Shown here piece after piece: positions 23,050 through 34,719 of a DNA stretch of 64,000 bases (position 1 is its first letter; each line of letters opens with the position of its first letter). Source of the DNA: Pteria penguin (lineage: Eukaryota > Mollusca > Bivalvia > Pterioida > Pteriidae). Location of the stretch: assembly GCA_035048485.1 (NCBI GenBank), contig CM068589.1, positions 6,318,224-6,382,223 of the forward strand. The letters are read 5' to 3'. A program made the position numbers and the translations under genes. The notes beneath the pieces were generated by a model. It saw only the letters and a list, made by a program, of their open reading frames with translations, was not told the origin of the DNA and made no database searches.

Positions 23050-23135
23050 TCACTCCTCAATATCGTATTTATTTATATCGTTATCCTACATTACATTTGT
23101 CACATGAAAAATGTGAGCCGCTTAATCACTCACCT
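23050..23135 (+). promoter_or_regulatory. Shared promoter or leader block, first signal exon of copy A
   Basis: CACTCCTCAATATCGTATTT, GTTATCC and TGTCACATGAAAAATGTGAG followed by CTTAATCAC align with the same block at 23575, 35200 and 60603. Each lies 30-90 bases upstream of a signal-peptide ATG. Whether it is promoter or 5' UTR is not decided by sequence. Confidence 0.55.
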
Positions 23136-23210
23136 GTAGTGAATTGTTATAAGGCTTCATCACACACACCTGTAGTACAATGTAATTACTGCTCCTTCAG
23201 AAGAGAAGAC

Positions 23211-23283
23211 ATGTATATGCAACTTTACTTGAGTGCTGTCATCATATGTATTTTGGTATACTTTAATCTCATATTAAAAACAG
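23211..23283 (+). CDS. Copy A signal-peptide exon 1a
   Basis: 73 nt, ATG to AAAACAG|GTATGT with one base over (phase 1). Encodes MYMQLYLSAVIICILVYFNL and LILKT: a short n-region, hydrophobic core and polar end. Most like the exons of copies B and C. Confidence 0.75.
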
Positions 23284-26200
23284 GTATGTTCAAAATATAC
23301 TTGAAACAGGAGGGGCGAGGGTATCATTATTTTACAATTGTTATTTATCTGTCTCGTAAACCTATACGATGATGGCACCTGCCTTTAGTAGTGCTAGGTG
23401 CACCCAATACTTTTAAGAAAAAAGAAAGGGGGTTGTGATGGTTATATACCGACGTTGATAGCGAGGAGAGGAAAGACACTGCGTTATGTTCAAATATGTT
23501 AATTATTTAAAGTAATGTAGGTTGTTTGTAGATAAGAAATCAGTTAACGTAAAATTAAACGTTGGTAAAACAAGCTGTAATAAATCGGTGACTTGCTGTT
23601 TCGCAATATCATTTACGTTGTTATCTGAAGAAACCCTCGTCACATCGGATGTGGGTCATTTAATCACATACATCTACAGTACATTTTATTATCAGCTCGT
23701 TCAAGAGTAACGACATGTGTGCGCGATCTTATTATCGCTGGCTTGCTGTCATCGTATGTGTTTTGGTACATTTTAATCTCATTTTAAAAACAGGTAAGTC
23801 CAAAAGTGTATGTGTAAAAAGTGATCGAAGGGGCGAGTTGACCCCGGTTAGTTTTAACTTATGATTATGCCCACAACTCTCTATCTGTAACTATTGTATT
23901 ATAAAAAACATGGATACCTATTATTGGTTGCAAAATATGTTTAATACAATGCACACGGTAAACATAAAGTCAAAGACTTACAAAGTATATCTGTTTGATC
24001 TAAGATTTTAAATAAACATCTTAAGTATTGCAAATTGTTAATCAGAAAAACAAGAACGTCTATATATTTATTTTCTGAATCAGCTTTTAATGACATAATT
24101 CCTGCTTATTTAAACACTCTACGACGAGGCACCAACGAGACTCTGCCTATAAATGCATAAGGGACTAGTATTGGTCACTATACATCCTTTCTCAATATAC
24201 TGTTGGAAAAAAAGTTTCACACACTCAATGTACAGATGTGTGTACCGTTATTACTGACGTACCTTCCCTTAATGTACAGAAGCTGGTACTGCTAGCAAAT
24301 TATAATTACTGACTGCTATTCTACTATTCACAAACAGCTATCCCTCCTCATTAATGTTTACATTATTCTTACAATTGTTGTCTGCATCCGGCTTGTTGTA
24401 TGTGATTGAAGAGTTAAGTATTGATTAATTAGTTTTTGACTCAAGTTTTGAAAACTTCGGCTCAAGTGAAGTATTGCAATGGACTTCTACCTCAGAACCA
24501 ATAAAATGATTATGATGAAGCCTGGTAGGTTTGGAGTACTCATTTTGTTGTTATCGACTAGATTTGTCAAGGATTCAAGTAAGGGCAAGCCGAGCCCGAA
24601 AGGGAATGAATATCCATTAGCAAACTTCGTCAGACCAGCTGCATAAACCATTAAATCCAAATCATCAGCATAATAAAAAGATGTCTGAATAAGTGTTGTT
24701 AACCATATCAAAATCATTTTTTGGCCATTTTTTTTAATTTGTCATTTTCCAATAAGTTTTAAAACTTCCTCCCTGTAGGCTTCCAATAAAGCATCCAGTT
24801 TGTGTGTGTTAATGCAAATATCGAAGTAACACGAATTCTGATTGGTTGGTGAGAGTAAAATTGAGGCATGTAAATACTCGATTACACGCCGTATAATTAT
24901 TCGCGATATGGATGCCTGTTAATGTAAATAATATGGCGAATTTCGAGAACTCGTTTGTGCTGTGATTTCATACACATGTACAGGAAATATTACATGATAG
25001 TTCATACATACACTCTGAGTAGGACGACTACTTTTATAGATATGATTTTCGTGAAAATATGCTTTGCTCTTAGTGCAGATGACATAAATGATAAAATATG
25101 TCCATAATAGCTCTATTATCGATAGCCAAAAATAACGGTCGAAATAACCTTTATATGCTCGTTCGTTCACAAGATTAAAACACTTCGTGGAAGAAGCCCA
25201 TCTCAGAAATTGGGTAATATGCTTTAATTTACAATTGATATCATTAGTACATCTTTAATGAACAAATTTGTTGGGTCGAAAATCATTCTTCGACCTAAAT
25301 CGCAAGTTATCCAGATAAAATGTGAAAAGATAAAACGTTTTCGTTTAGTTAATATTTTCATTATTTTCTTGATCATACAATCCAATCCGAATTTACACAA
25401 CACTTGAGACATTGCCCAGCTTTGGTAATTACAGGCAGATCCTATAAAGGAAAGGAGGGTAGATACATGCATCTGGCTAAACTTTATGAGAAAAATCACC
25501 AGGAAATACAAGAATAAGCACATAAGATCTCACAAAAACATTCGACTGTAATTCGATTTTACCAACTTAAGACGGTAAATTAAAATGACAACCATCACTC
25601 AATGGATGTGATTTATCCGTTGTCGGATTTACGTGTATGATAGTTAGGTAATCAAGCAATATTATACTACTGGTCTTTTCATTTCACTTACTGCTGTCAC
25701 ACATGTTGAAATTTCAAACGATCCTCTTTATACAGGACAAGGTCCAATAGGTAACTCAAGTTGAGAGGTAATAAAATATGAACACGAATATCATTATGGA
25801 ATAAGAACAATTGTTATAACATAAAATGTATTTGATCATTTGATATCCTCTCTAACAAGGGCCAAAATAAAAACTGTCATCCCAGACAGATTTCACCAGA
25901 TGCCGGATTATACGTGGCATTACAAGGCTACTGCACACTAATGCATTAGAGGAAATTGTTTTTGACAGACAACATCGCAGTTATATCCGATTTCAAAATG
26001 AATCGGTAGGTGATCTTCCTATCTTGTATTGGCTCCCAAATAAATCACATTTTACTTTCATAAATAGTCATTATTCTAATCCTATTCCCAGTTAACACAT
26101 AACTTTCGCTCTAACAGTAGGTACACTGCAATGTCGTATTTAAAAATATCAACATCAATTGCTTATGGTCAACAAAGTTTTCTGTCGTTAACAAATGAAA

Positions 26201-29200
26201 AAATCCATTCACAAAATTTTCCAGCAAGTCTTTTTTTTTTATTTTTATTTTTTATCTTATTTTTCTACACAGGTCATAGACATTTTTTTGTACTTTCATA
26301 ATGGAATTTTTCTCCAAAAAATTTACGATTCGTATATAGCACTTTACGTGAGTAACGTAAGGTCATGATGAATGATATCATGTGTATCTAAATAGCAAGT
26401 TTTTTCAACATATGGTGATTATAATAAGAATAAATTCATTTCGCTCAGAACAGTTGTATTTGTAAGGGAGATACCATAGATTTTCCCTTGTACCTTTAAC
26501 TTGATAACATGACGATGGTACATGACGATGATACATGACCCTATCTTACATTATATGTACAATATATATTTCTCAGTTGCTTCAATTTCCCCTAGCCAGC
26601 ACGCACATACGCTTTAGATTTTAATACAATAAACATTTATATTATGTTATTAATTTTGTTATATATTAATAGATAGCAGATGTAAAGTATTGTATAATAG
26701 TAGAGGAACATATAAGTACAAAAATTCTTTGGTATTTACAGATGCATCAGAGAACACAGTAACATATTCTGAAGGTCAAAACATCAGTATACAATGCAAT
26801 GTGACGGAGGTGAAAGGTGTCAAGGTTTGGTGGACCAAGAATGATAACACTTCTGATTTCCGAGAAGATGGCGTCGACTTGATATTCCATTCTGTGAATC
26901 GGTCAGATACAGGTTCATACCTCTGTTATGTACAGAAAGATACAACTGGTAGCAACGCCACTGTAATGGACACCGTTATGTTAAATATCCTATGTAAGAA
27001 AGTTTTAGTCTCAGATCTATAGTCAAACCTTTTCTAAAGCAATAATGTATCATTTATTATGAAATTCAAATGTATATCGGAAGAACTTATTCGAAAAAAG
27101 GGACTATTACAGTCACATGTACATCATTTATTTAAATGAAGTTACTTATTTGAGAATAAGACTGACATAATCATAATCATATATAACCTTCTCCTAAATA
27201 AAATCGAAGTCTCTAAGACCTCTAGAAAAATATATTTCTTCTTTATTGTATATTTACTACATAGATATGTCAATAAAGCTCTAATGAAATACAACACATT
27301 AAGATGATGGTTAGGACGAACTTACTCGTCCAAAACTAATGAAATCGAAAGCACAATTTGCAAAAAGGAAACTCCAATGGCAAACAAACAAAAAAACATT
27401 TACTTGGTAGTAAAACTGAATCTGCTGAAGGGAATGGAATCTTGTGTCCTAGCATTACCCTCTTTTAAATATACCAGAAACTGCTTGTTATCTTACATTT
27501 AGGTGCACCAGAAAAATGATATAAAAATCGTTATTTTCTTGTATGATTCTGGCATTTCAATATCATGCTTCCTGATTTATTAATTTTTCTGGCATATTTG
27601 CATTCAACAACCCTTTGGAAATTGTTCTGTCCCTGACGATGCCATACTGCTACAAAACAAGCTGTTCATAGTAAGTTTTCTTGTTTCTTTTAGATCCAGC
27701 AGAAGCCACGTATTTTGCTTTATCAACAAACAAGACCATTGAAAATCAAACGGTTGTAATCAATGCCGGTGTGATCGGAAACCCAGATCCTGTTTACCGG
27801 GTAGTCAATATTGATGCAAATCGCCAGTGGTTGGCAGCTGATATAAATGCCAATTTTTCTCTGAATATTACGGCCCAATGTGAGGACCAGGGCACATACA
27901 TGGTAACGGGATACAATAAGCTAAACAAAAACAATTTTACACGCTCAGAATACCTAACAGTACTCTGTAAGTACTACACATTCCTATATGATTAACTTTT
28001 TACAATTTTGATCGTTCTGTTTTTTAGGTTGATGGTAAAGCTTAATTACGACCTAAGTGCTTTTTGTCAGTTCTCGTAAATGTTGTTTGATAATAAAATT
28101 CTTCTTGATCTCTTTATCTGCTTCGTATGCACGCTCATGACGATGTATTCCATGTACCTTCGTTATTTTCCGGTTTCTTTTCATTCAAGGTTCTCCGAGA
28201 CCCACTGGGACAGACAACGAGATCATTGTGTATAGTGAACTCGGGGATTCTGCCCAGTTTTTGGTGAGATATTTGGGGAATCCCCAACCTACATTAATGT
28301 GGACTCGCAATGGAATAGATGTCTCGGATCTAATGTTTGTTAACCGCACAGACTTAACAGGAATTCGTATTATGAATCTAACACTTGACGATTTTGGACT
28401 ATATTTCCTTCGTATGACCAATAACATTGGTACCAATGTAGTGCCATGCAAAGTAATAGCGCGAGGTGAGTTTAACCTTTCTGTTTGTACAATACGGTAA
28501 TTTGATATTCATTGAATTGCTGTATATATCATGGACTTTGAATTTGTGATACCTGATTCTGTCCAAGTGTTTTGGAGGTTTTCAATTGTATTATAAGCAC
28601 TTTCAAATCTTGGTGGATTGATTGATTGGTTAAATATTGTTTTACGTCACTCCATGATTATTTCACATATATGGTGATGGCATCTGCCTGATGCATTGCA
28701 TAGAAATTTGCAACGGATCCATCCGAAGCAGTGAGGGATCTTTTCCGTGCCACGCCTACCGTGACACGGGACCTCCGTTTTTACTGTCATATCCGAAAGA
28801 CAGAACACTGGTGTGCCCAGGGCGGGAGTCGAAACCGGGACCTCTCGGTCGCGAACCGAGAACCTTATCCACTGAACTACATCGTCTTCAAAAATTGGTG
28901 GAAGCATTCATTTTAAAATATTCCATTAAAACACCAAGTAGAATTTATTATATAGGTTCTAGGTATATCGTTTAGACGACAAAATCTCATCGCTGTTCCT
29001 AAAGCAAAACTACATATAAACTATATTGATACAAGAGTAAGGGAACATTAATGGGATGGTTCATTCTAGGGAATTTTAACTAATATCCATCTTTGTAAAT
29101 TTCTTTAAAATTCTTAAAAAGGACTTAAGCCTAAAGTGCCGTTTGGCTCCCTTAGCCCTAGGTCAATTCTGGTCCAAAAAAGGATAACAAGGAAAAATCC

Positions 29201-30348
29201 TTAACGAAGAGGTATCATAACAAACTAAAGAAGGATAAAGATGATGCCACCATTTGAAGAGCCATGTATAATAATGTATTTTAAGCTGGGCTTTCATTAA
29301 GGATATTTGATCAGTATTTTTGTCTCCTCACATAAACTAGGTCTGTCTTCACTGAAGAGACATAACTTGTCGAAATGCGCATATGGTGCATAAAATCAAA
29401 AGGTACATATGTTCTATATTTATTTTAATTAACACAGGTCTATGAATGTATACGACGTTGCTACTAGTGCTTCACAAAGATGATAATATTTTATTAATAG
29501 TTATGTCATTTTGCGGTTCAAACTTAGTCATAACTGTTTTCAGGACCTCCAGGGAAAGCTACAAGATTAAACATAACGGACATCAGTGAGACAAGGGCTA
29601 CTATGCATTGGTACACAGGGTATGATTATGGTGAGCCTGCGACATGTTATCTGATGTTATGGCAAGGAAATTCTTCAGGAGTTATGCAGACTTTTGATGA
29701 AGTAAATCCTTCTCCTCCTAGTGGACAGCAGTGGGTCACGCGTGGTATTACTAATCTTAACAGAAACCAGGTATATCGGGTAGGAATCCATTGCCAGAAT
29801 AAATATGGACGCGGTGATATGTCGGATTATATTTCTTTTAGAACACTAGGTAAGTTTGTAGAAGAGTAAGAGTACCTTATTTGTAAGACGTTTTCACGTA
29901 GTACAGGTATCTCTTCCTAGAAAATGGCTGCCAACAATAATTAAGACCTCAACCATAAATATCAGAATCACATGGACATATTATACAACATTATATTATA
30001 TTTGCGGAACGTTGTGCCCTATTAAACATGTATATGAGGTTTTCCGTTTATATTTCCTGGCATGCCATAATGCTTCCAACTATGGGGCAAAGCTTCTATT
30101 ACATTTTATTTTTATCTATATTTTCTCTGTTTTATGTATTTTGACTGACCGTATACATTTTATATCCAGGTGAAAGTTCACCTTCCAACAATCTAATGAA
30201 GCTTGCTTACATTATACCGGCGTCGCTAGTTGGGACTGTTGTTCTCGTCGTTATCATCAGCATACTCTACAAAAGACATAAAAACAGTACGTATTGGAGG
30301 CAGTTACAATCATTTAGTTGTTTGCTTAGATGTTGTTTGATTGTTTGG

Positions 30349-30427
<79 letters not shown>

Positions 30428-31459
30428 ATTGTTTTATGTTTTTGTTTGTACTGTTTCTTTTGTTTGGTATTTGTTTGATTTCTTAACTTTTCCCTTACGT
30501 CACACAAGAACTGTTTCATCAGAATATTATATCTATGAAACTGACATGTTTGAAAGAAAGAGTGTTAAATCCTTGGGAGGGTTTTGTCGTCACAGTTCGA
30601 TTAAAAGTTATTGTATGGGTCATAGGACGTGTTGACCTGTGTAAATTTAAGGTTATGTTTTTAAGAATAATCTCTTTCATGCAGCGGTTTGCCATTTCAT
30701 TGGTTCTTTTTGGTCTTACTTTTAAGTAAACATCGTAATCAGTTTGCTTTTCAAAGATGGACATATACATTGTACGTCAAGTTCAATTATCTCTTTTGAC
30801 CATTTTCACTCCCAGATCGTCTAGACTGTTAGGAGACGCGCATTGTTTTAACAATTTGGTTATTTCCGTTGTTGCCAAGTCTTCTGTCTGTTGAATGGCA
30901 TCGTTTCACCGAGGCTATAACTATGACAGGAGACTGAAAATTTTTTTTATTATTAAATACCACTAGATCCCTTCCAGGGGTCACCTCCTTCTATAACATA
31001 CCGTGTTCATTCTATTCTAGATTTGTTATCTCAGCATCGTAAATGTTATTCTAATATATAATCTACTCCACGAACATGTAAAAAAAATTATAGTCAAAAC
31101 TGCATTTTTTCCTTTACTAGAGGAACATTCGCCCATAAACCGGTGAACCACACCAATTGATTGACATTTGTCATATCAAATGCCCTTCCTAAGACTGTAT
31201 CTTAACTGCACTATAACTGAATATTTTTGTGGTGTCTTTATGTCTTTGGGGGTTTTTTCATATCATTACATTAAATACTGTATATGTCCGTGGTGACTTC
31301 TACCATACGACTGAGTCAGTAACTTTTTCTTCCTTTACAGGTAAATACCATTCAATTTCATAACAAGGTAGAAATAATATAACAGGAAGAAAGTTTGAAG
31401 GAAAACAGTCATACAACGTTCCTAAAGGAAGCCATGAATCAGCTGAAGATGTGACTTAG
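23211..31459 (+). CDS. Receptor copy A: SP-Ig-Ig-Ig-FN3-TM-tail
   Basis: The exons are signal peptide 23211-23283 or 23715-23793, Ig1 26742-26993, Ig2 27694-27966, Ig3 28190-28465, FN3 29544-29849, TM 30170-30286 and tail 31386-31459 (stop TAG). Every intron is phase 1, so each domain is one symmetrical exon. The product is about 456 residues: a type I single-pass surface protein with a short basic and then polar cytoplasmic tail. Ig1 has the canonical Cys-Trp-Cys set; Ig2 and Ig3 keep the Ig pattern (Asp-x-Gly-x-Tyr) but lack the usual cysteines. There are many N-glycosylation sequons. Closest relatives are copies B and C in this window. The plan resembles adhesion or immune-type IgSF receptors; no ligand or orthologue can be named. 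All splice sites and frames are intact. Confidence 0.87.
23575..23670 (+). promoter_or_regulatory. Shared promoter or leader block, second signal exon of copy A
   Basis: TAATAAATCGGTGACTTGCT, CAATATCATTTACGTTGTTA, CGTCACATCGGATGTGGGTC and TTTAATCACATA follow the same order as at 35200 and 60603. Confidence 0.55.
23715..23793 (+). CDS. Copy A signal-peptide exon 1b (alternative)
   Basis: 79 nt, encodes MCARSYYRWLAVIVCVLVHF then NLILKT, donor AACAG|GTAAGT, same phase as exon 1a. It lies 500 bases downstream and has its own copy of the upstream block (23575-23670). It could be an alternative promoter, or the only one in use. Confidence 0.75.
23800..26740 (+). other. First intron of copy A, no other gene seen
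   Basis: AT-rich intron. Its only recognised content is a decayed minus-strand PLE2 tail (25540-25830). Short frames such as 24487-24717 and 24919-25170 lack support. Confidence 0.5.
25540..25830 (-). repeat. Decayed PLE2 3' end
   Basis: ACCAACTTAAGACGG and ACAAGGTCCAATAGGTAACT then AAGTTGAGAGGTAATAAAAT correspond to 45470-45670 (the copy B minus-strand PLE2), with many substitutions. Confidence 0.55.
26742..26993 (+). CDS. Copy A Ig1 exon
   Basis: 252 nt (same length in copies B and C), acceptor ATTTACAG, donor CTAT|GTAAGA. Canonical Ig: QCNVTE, then VKVWWTK, then DTGSYLCYV. Sequons NVT, NRS and NAT. The open frame extends upstream into the intron and does not mark the true start. Confidence 0.9.
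27694..27966 (+). CDS. Copy A Ig2 exon
   Basis: 273 nt, acceptor TTCTTTTAG, donor CTCT|GTAAGT. Ig-like layout with a final EDQGTYMVTGYN strand, but position one of the disulfide is Ala and position two is Val, so no canonical disulfide. One Cys remains just before EDQG. Confidence 0.87.
28190..28465 (+). CDS. Copy A Ig3 exon
   Basis: 276 nt, acceptor CATTCAAG, donor GCGAG|GTGAGT. I-set-like: GNPQPTLMWTRNGIDV then LTLDDFGLYFLRMTNNIGT. The canonical cysteines are absent. Confidence 0.87.
28621..28892 (-). repeat. SINE family 1, minus copy in the Ig3-FN3 intron
   Basis: Read on the minus strand: tRNA-like head (GTAGTTCAGTGGATAAGG, B box within GGTTTCGACTCCC), then CTTTCGGATATGACAG, GATCCCTCACTGCTTCGG, CAGGCAGATGCC and ACGTAAAACAATATT. 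Same family as 40405-40675 and 43957-44237. Confidence 0.88.
29340..29435 (+). repeat. 3' end of the GGCCGGTGTCACTGC repeat family
   Basis: CACTGAAGAGACATAACTTG then TCGAAATGCGCATATGGTGC and AAAAGGTACATATGTTCTAT matches 43470-43545. Confidence 0.7.
29544..29849 (+). CDS. Copy A FN3 exon
   Basis: 306 nt, acceptor TTTTCAG, donor CTAG|GTAAGT. Fibronectin type III: GPPGKATRLNITDI, the Trp in MHWYTGYD, ITNLNRNQVYRVGIHCQNKY and the closing SDYISFRTL. A Cys pair (ATCY, IHCQ) could form a disulfide. The same exon occurs in copy B and, dead, at 18053. Confidence 0.92.
30170..30286 (+). CDS. Copy A transmembrane exon
   Basis: 117 nt, acceptor TATATCCAG, donor AACA|GTACGT. A Ser-rich stalk (GESSPSNN) then LAYIIPASLVGTVVLVVIIS, ILYKRHKN as stop-transfer. 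No charge inside the span, unlike the receptor at 13258. Confidence 0.9.
30352..30424. repeat. TG dinucleotide microsatellite, about 36 units
   Basis: Uninterrupted GT run in the intron after the TM exon of copy A. The Cys-Val frames over it are artefacts. Confidence 0.97.
31129..31340 (+). repeat. PLE2 3' end in the last intron of copy A
   Basis: CATAAACCGGTGAACCACAC, TAACTGCACTATAACTGAAT, ATTTTTGTGGTGT and GTGGTGACTTCTACCATACG match 39980-40165. It ends about 45 bases upstream of the tail exon. Confidence 0.75.
31386..31459 (+). CDS. Copy A cytoplasmic tail exon
   Basis: Acceptor ATATAACAG; two bases complete the codon left by the TM exon; stop TAG at 31457-31459. Encodes RKFEGKQS then YNVPKGSHESAEDVT. 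It is short, with one Tyr. Its phase and acidic polar composition fit a tail, but it rests on splice logic without a second full copy to compare. Confidence 0.6.
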
Positions 31460-31650
31460 TGTATGTTATATGAATGATTCAATAGTATTGCTAGTGTTCC
31501 CAGCGTCACGGTCCGGTAGAGAGACTATCAGTAATAATGTTTTCAGTGCTTCGGTACTGAGATGAATTATTTACCTCAAAACATTCTGTGATAATCACGT
31601 GACTTATTAAGGACAAATTAACTACAGTTGTGCTCGGTTATAATTGCATG

Positions 31651-31790
31651 ACAAGAAAGAGACAAGACATTCCAGTGGAACCAACAACTATAATTTGGAA
31701 CCAAATGCCTGTGTTTATGACAAATAACCAAAGCTACATGTTCTACTCCGGAAAACTCCATTTTGTAAAGAGAGATCAGATATATTAAAT
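31651..31790 (+). repeat. Local direct repeat, left copy
   Basis: About 140 bases from TGACAAGAAAGAGACAAGAC to GAGATCAGAT recur at 32941-33073 with few changes. It lies downstream of the stop of copy A, possibly in its 3' UTR. Confidence 0.85.
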
Positions 31791-31799
31791 ATAGAACAT

Positions 31800-32935
31800 A
31801 TATACCTTATAATTTCCACAATCACATGACTTATTTAAAAGAACAAAGTTACTACTACTGTGTTCGGTCATAACCTACCCCTAAAGTGCACTAAATAAAA
31901 ATAAATGCACTTCATTTTTGCTTTTTGTCACGAAAACTAGTCACACATTTGGTCACGTGATGGAGATATTTTATGTACTTTACTAGGCCCTCGTATACGT
32001 TTCCATGTACACTTAATGTCACTTGACGCTTTGTTTACTAATCATGCATTGAATGATTAATTTAATCTTTCAACCTCTTGTGCCATATTTCTAAACTGCA
32101 TCTTTTACTATTTTTAACATTAAATCAAGATGGATATAATTTAATCAAAGATATACATATTACTGTACCTCGTCTGTTACCTTGTACTAACAATGTTAGA
32201 ATGTGATCAATGAAGTAGTCGTCCCCTCACTTTGACTAAATATTAAATCCCTTCGAGGGTATACATTTCCCCTTATTGTATTTTCCTTTATGAATTCATT
32301 GAATGCCACACTTTATTCTAACAAAAACAACATTTAAACAGCATTTTCTGTGTAATTTATTTGAATATTATGAATTTGAATTTTTTTTTAAATATTTAAT
32401 TTTTTACTGATTTACTAGACATGAGTAATGTGTGTTGTTAGCAGACAGGAAGGCTGACACTTTCCAAATCTCGCATAAATGTTTGGTCTACATGTGCCGC
32501 TCATGTGAATTTTTTTCTTTTTTTTTCAAAGTTTTATGATTATGTTGCCCTTTCATTTCTTGATGTTTTTACTACCATATTCGGTCTATCCATCATCTTA
32601 TCATTAGACGTACTATGGTGTTCTCAATACTTTTCAATATGTCTCAATATTTTTGTAGGAAATCTGTACACATATTGACTTCGTAATATTTATTCTCATT
32701 GTATTCTTCGGTATAATATCTTGGACAGTAATCTATACCTCAAAACAAATTGGATTTAAAGGCGTTTACGTTACTTTTGGGTTGACTGAATGGGTGCTAA
32801 AAGTAGCTTTATTCGTTCGCATGCATTTTAATCGTATTATTTGTTTTATTTCGTTTTTATCTTCAATTAAAGAATAAAAGTATCACCTTCATCTTTATCA
32901 TTCCATTTAACATTTGTAATCTGTGATTTTGTGGT
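31800..32935. other. No gene seen; 3' flank of copy A
   Basis: AT-rich, with possible polyadenylation signals (CTAAATAAAAATAAATGCAC near 31890). No supported frame. Confidence 0.4.
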
Positions 32936-32940
32936 CTGTT

Positions 32941-33073
32941 GTCATGACAAGAAAGAGAAAAGACATTTCAGTGGAACCAACATCTATAATTTGGAACCAA
33001 ATGCCTGTGTTAATGACGAATAACAAAAGCTACATGTTCTACTCCGGAAAACCGCATTTTGTAAACAGAGATC
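32941..33073 (+). repeat. Local direct repeat, right copy
   Basis: Starts ATGACAAGAAAGAGAAAAGA and includes CTACATGTTCTACTCCGGAA; pair of 31651-31790, 1.29 kb away. Confidence 0.85.
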
Positions 33074-33429
33074 AGCTGCTTAGTATTTTGTGAAAATATT
33101 AAATTCATTTCATAAATGAGCTTAAATCTCAGGTTTTTGAAATCTAGAAGAACAGACACAAAAAACTGAAATGAACCAATTAACAAATAAGGCAAAGGAA
33201 AAAGAATAATACCTGCAAATCTAGAGGTATTTAGTAATCCACCCATCTTAGATATTTGGTGACTTGAGGGGTCTGAAATGCAGGAGGTTATGTGCAAGAA
33301 TGATGGAAAAGAAGGCATATGACTCTGTTGTGAAAGAAAGTCGCCATTGATATACAGATATATAAATACACACACACAACGAGATATCGAAAATATTCGA
33401 TTTCAATGCAAGTGCAGTAAAGTGTTATT

Positions 33430-33770
33430 CCTCACTCACCAACAGTAACTTGGCCACCATCCAATTTACCTACAGCAGTACAACAAACATGCATATAATA
33501 ATCTATAAATAATTCTTCATATGGAGGACAAAGACCAGCAGGCTACTCATGTTAAGATTTCATAAAATATTAACACCCATATTATTATCAAATAAATATC
33601 TAAAATACAAAGTGGCATGAACATAAGCCAAAATTAAAGACAAGGCCTGTCACAGAGTACTTACCTTCCTCTTTAGCAGAGTACAACGCTCATGGAAAAT
33701 TCTGCATAAGGTTGTAGAGGGGTTAATACAAGAATAATACCGTATGCATGATATCAGGATCATAATGTTC
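33430..33770 (-). repeat. Decayed PLE2 fragment
   Basis: Minus-strand PLE2 C-terminal region and flank: TACAACGCTCATGGAAAATT, CTGCATAAGGTTGTAGAGGG and TTAATACAAGAATAATACCG match 45887-45945. Confidence 0.7.
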
Positions 33771-33984
33771 ATGATGAAAAAATTTAACTATTTCATATTG
33801 TCACTGATGCAGTTTTATGGTCGATATAAGGATCTGGTGCATTTGAAATGCTTTTTTCGAGGATGTAACTTAAGATATTGGGATCGGATCATAAGTACAG
33901 ACTAACCATCTTGAACTTCATGACTATACTTGATTTGACATTATCTGTAAACATAAAGACATGTGCGTGTGTGTGTGTTTACTT

Positions 33985-34190
33985 CCTGCACAAAGTAGTT
34001 GCAGAACATTTACGACGGGTGTTTAATGCAAACAGGGGACGCTTACTTCTTCCGGGAATCTGATCTCACCTGTATTAAATTGGGGGTTGCATTTGTCTGA
34101 ATAGGATACTATACACGATATTGTCCTTTTATTCCAAGGACGTCGAGATATGGTTAACCCTTTGGTACGTCTTCCTTGTTTACTTTAAAC
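33985..34190 (+). repeat. PLE1 3' end
   Basis: ACGACGGGTGTTTAATGCAA, ACAGGGGACGCTTACTTCTT, GATCTCACCTG and ACACGATATTGTCC are shared with 52990-53160 and 53640-53780 (minus). Confidence 0.7.
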
Positions 34191-34368
34191 CTAATGAGAT
34201 GAGATTATGTAGAACACTGACAGTCCTTACTTTATATAATAAATAATCGTAGACAGAGACTCGGCTGGAGATATAATGCTGAAAAGTCAGTTTACCGAAT
34301 TTAGATAGAGACTTTGAATAAATATTAAAAAATATATACGCTATCATTTTGGTGCTACAGATGGGCAT
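34180..34368 (-). repeat. PLE2 coding relic
   Basis: The minus-strand frame reads SKSLSKFGKLTFQHYISSRV then YKVRTV, which aligns with SELLSKFGNISIQQYLSNGI and YKLRKV of the copy at 45856-46359. Short and decayed. Confidence 0.65.
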
Positions 34369-34719
34369 TTCGACAACTTATGTCTCTTGAGTGATGTCCA
34401 TGACCAAGGGAATTCTAATAATATATAAATACTTTAAGAGCAGAGTTAAAAACAAAGTGACCGTAAAATTGAGCCAAATATCAACGTAAAGCCAGTACAT
34501 TTTATAGCATCTTTGTTCGCTATACAAACCAATAGATAGTATCGATTAGTTTTACAAAACAATTACACGGAATCCATCAATATTCAATATAATCTCCACT
34601 CAGTGGCCTAGTGGAATGAATTGAGATGTATAACAATTCTCTACCTTATTCTTAAAGGAGAGAGGAGCTTCATGCACTCAGTATCCCCTCTACCTGTCGT
34701 GCAGAAAACCTTTGTAAAA

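Noticed and set aside
22880..23372. Longer gene covering frames 22880-23107 and 23097-23372
   Set aside because: Only the ATG at 23211 with its phase 1 donor matches the other signal exons; the rest is upstream block or intron.
30196..30635. Cys-Val repeat frame and a possible tail exon reading EYYIYETDMF at about 30521
   Set aside because: The repeat is a TG microsatellite. The candidate exon has an acceptor but no fitting donor, whereas the exon at 31386 fits phase and ends in a stop.
31341..31375. Alternative copy A tail exon after TTTACAG at 31341
   Set aside because: In phase it gives only SKYHSIS then stop, and the acceptor is part of or beside a PLE2 end; the exon at 31386 encodes a more plausible tail. 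Not fully excluded.
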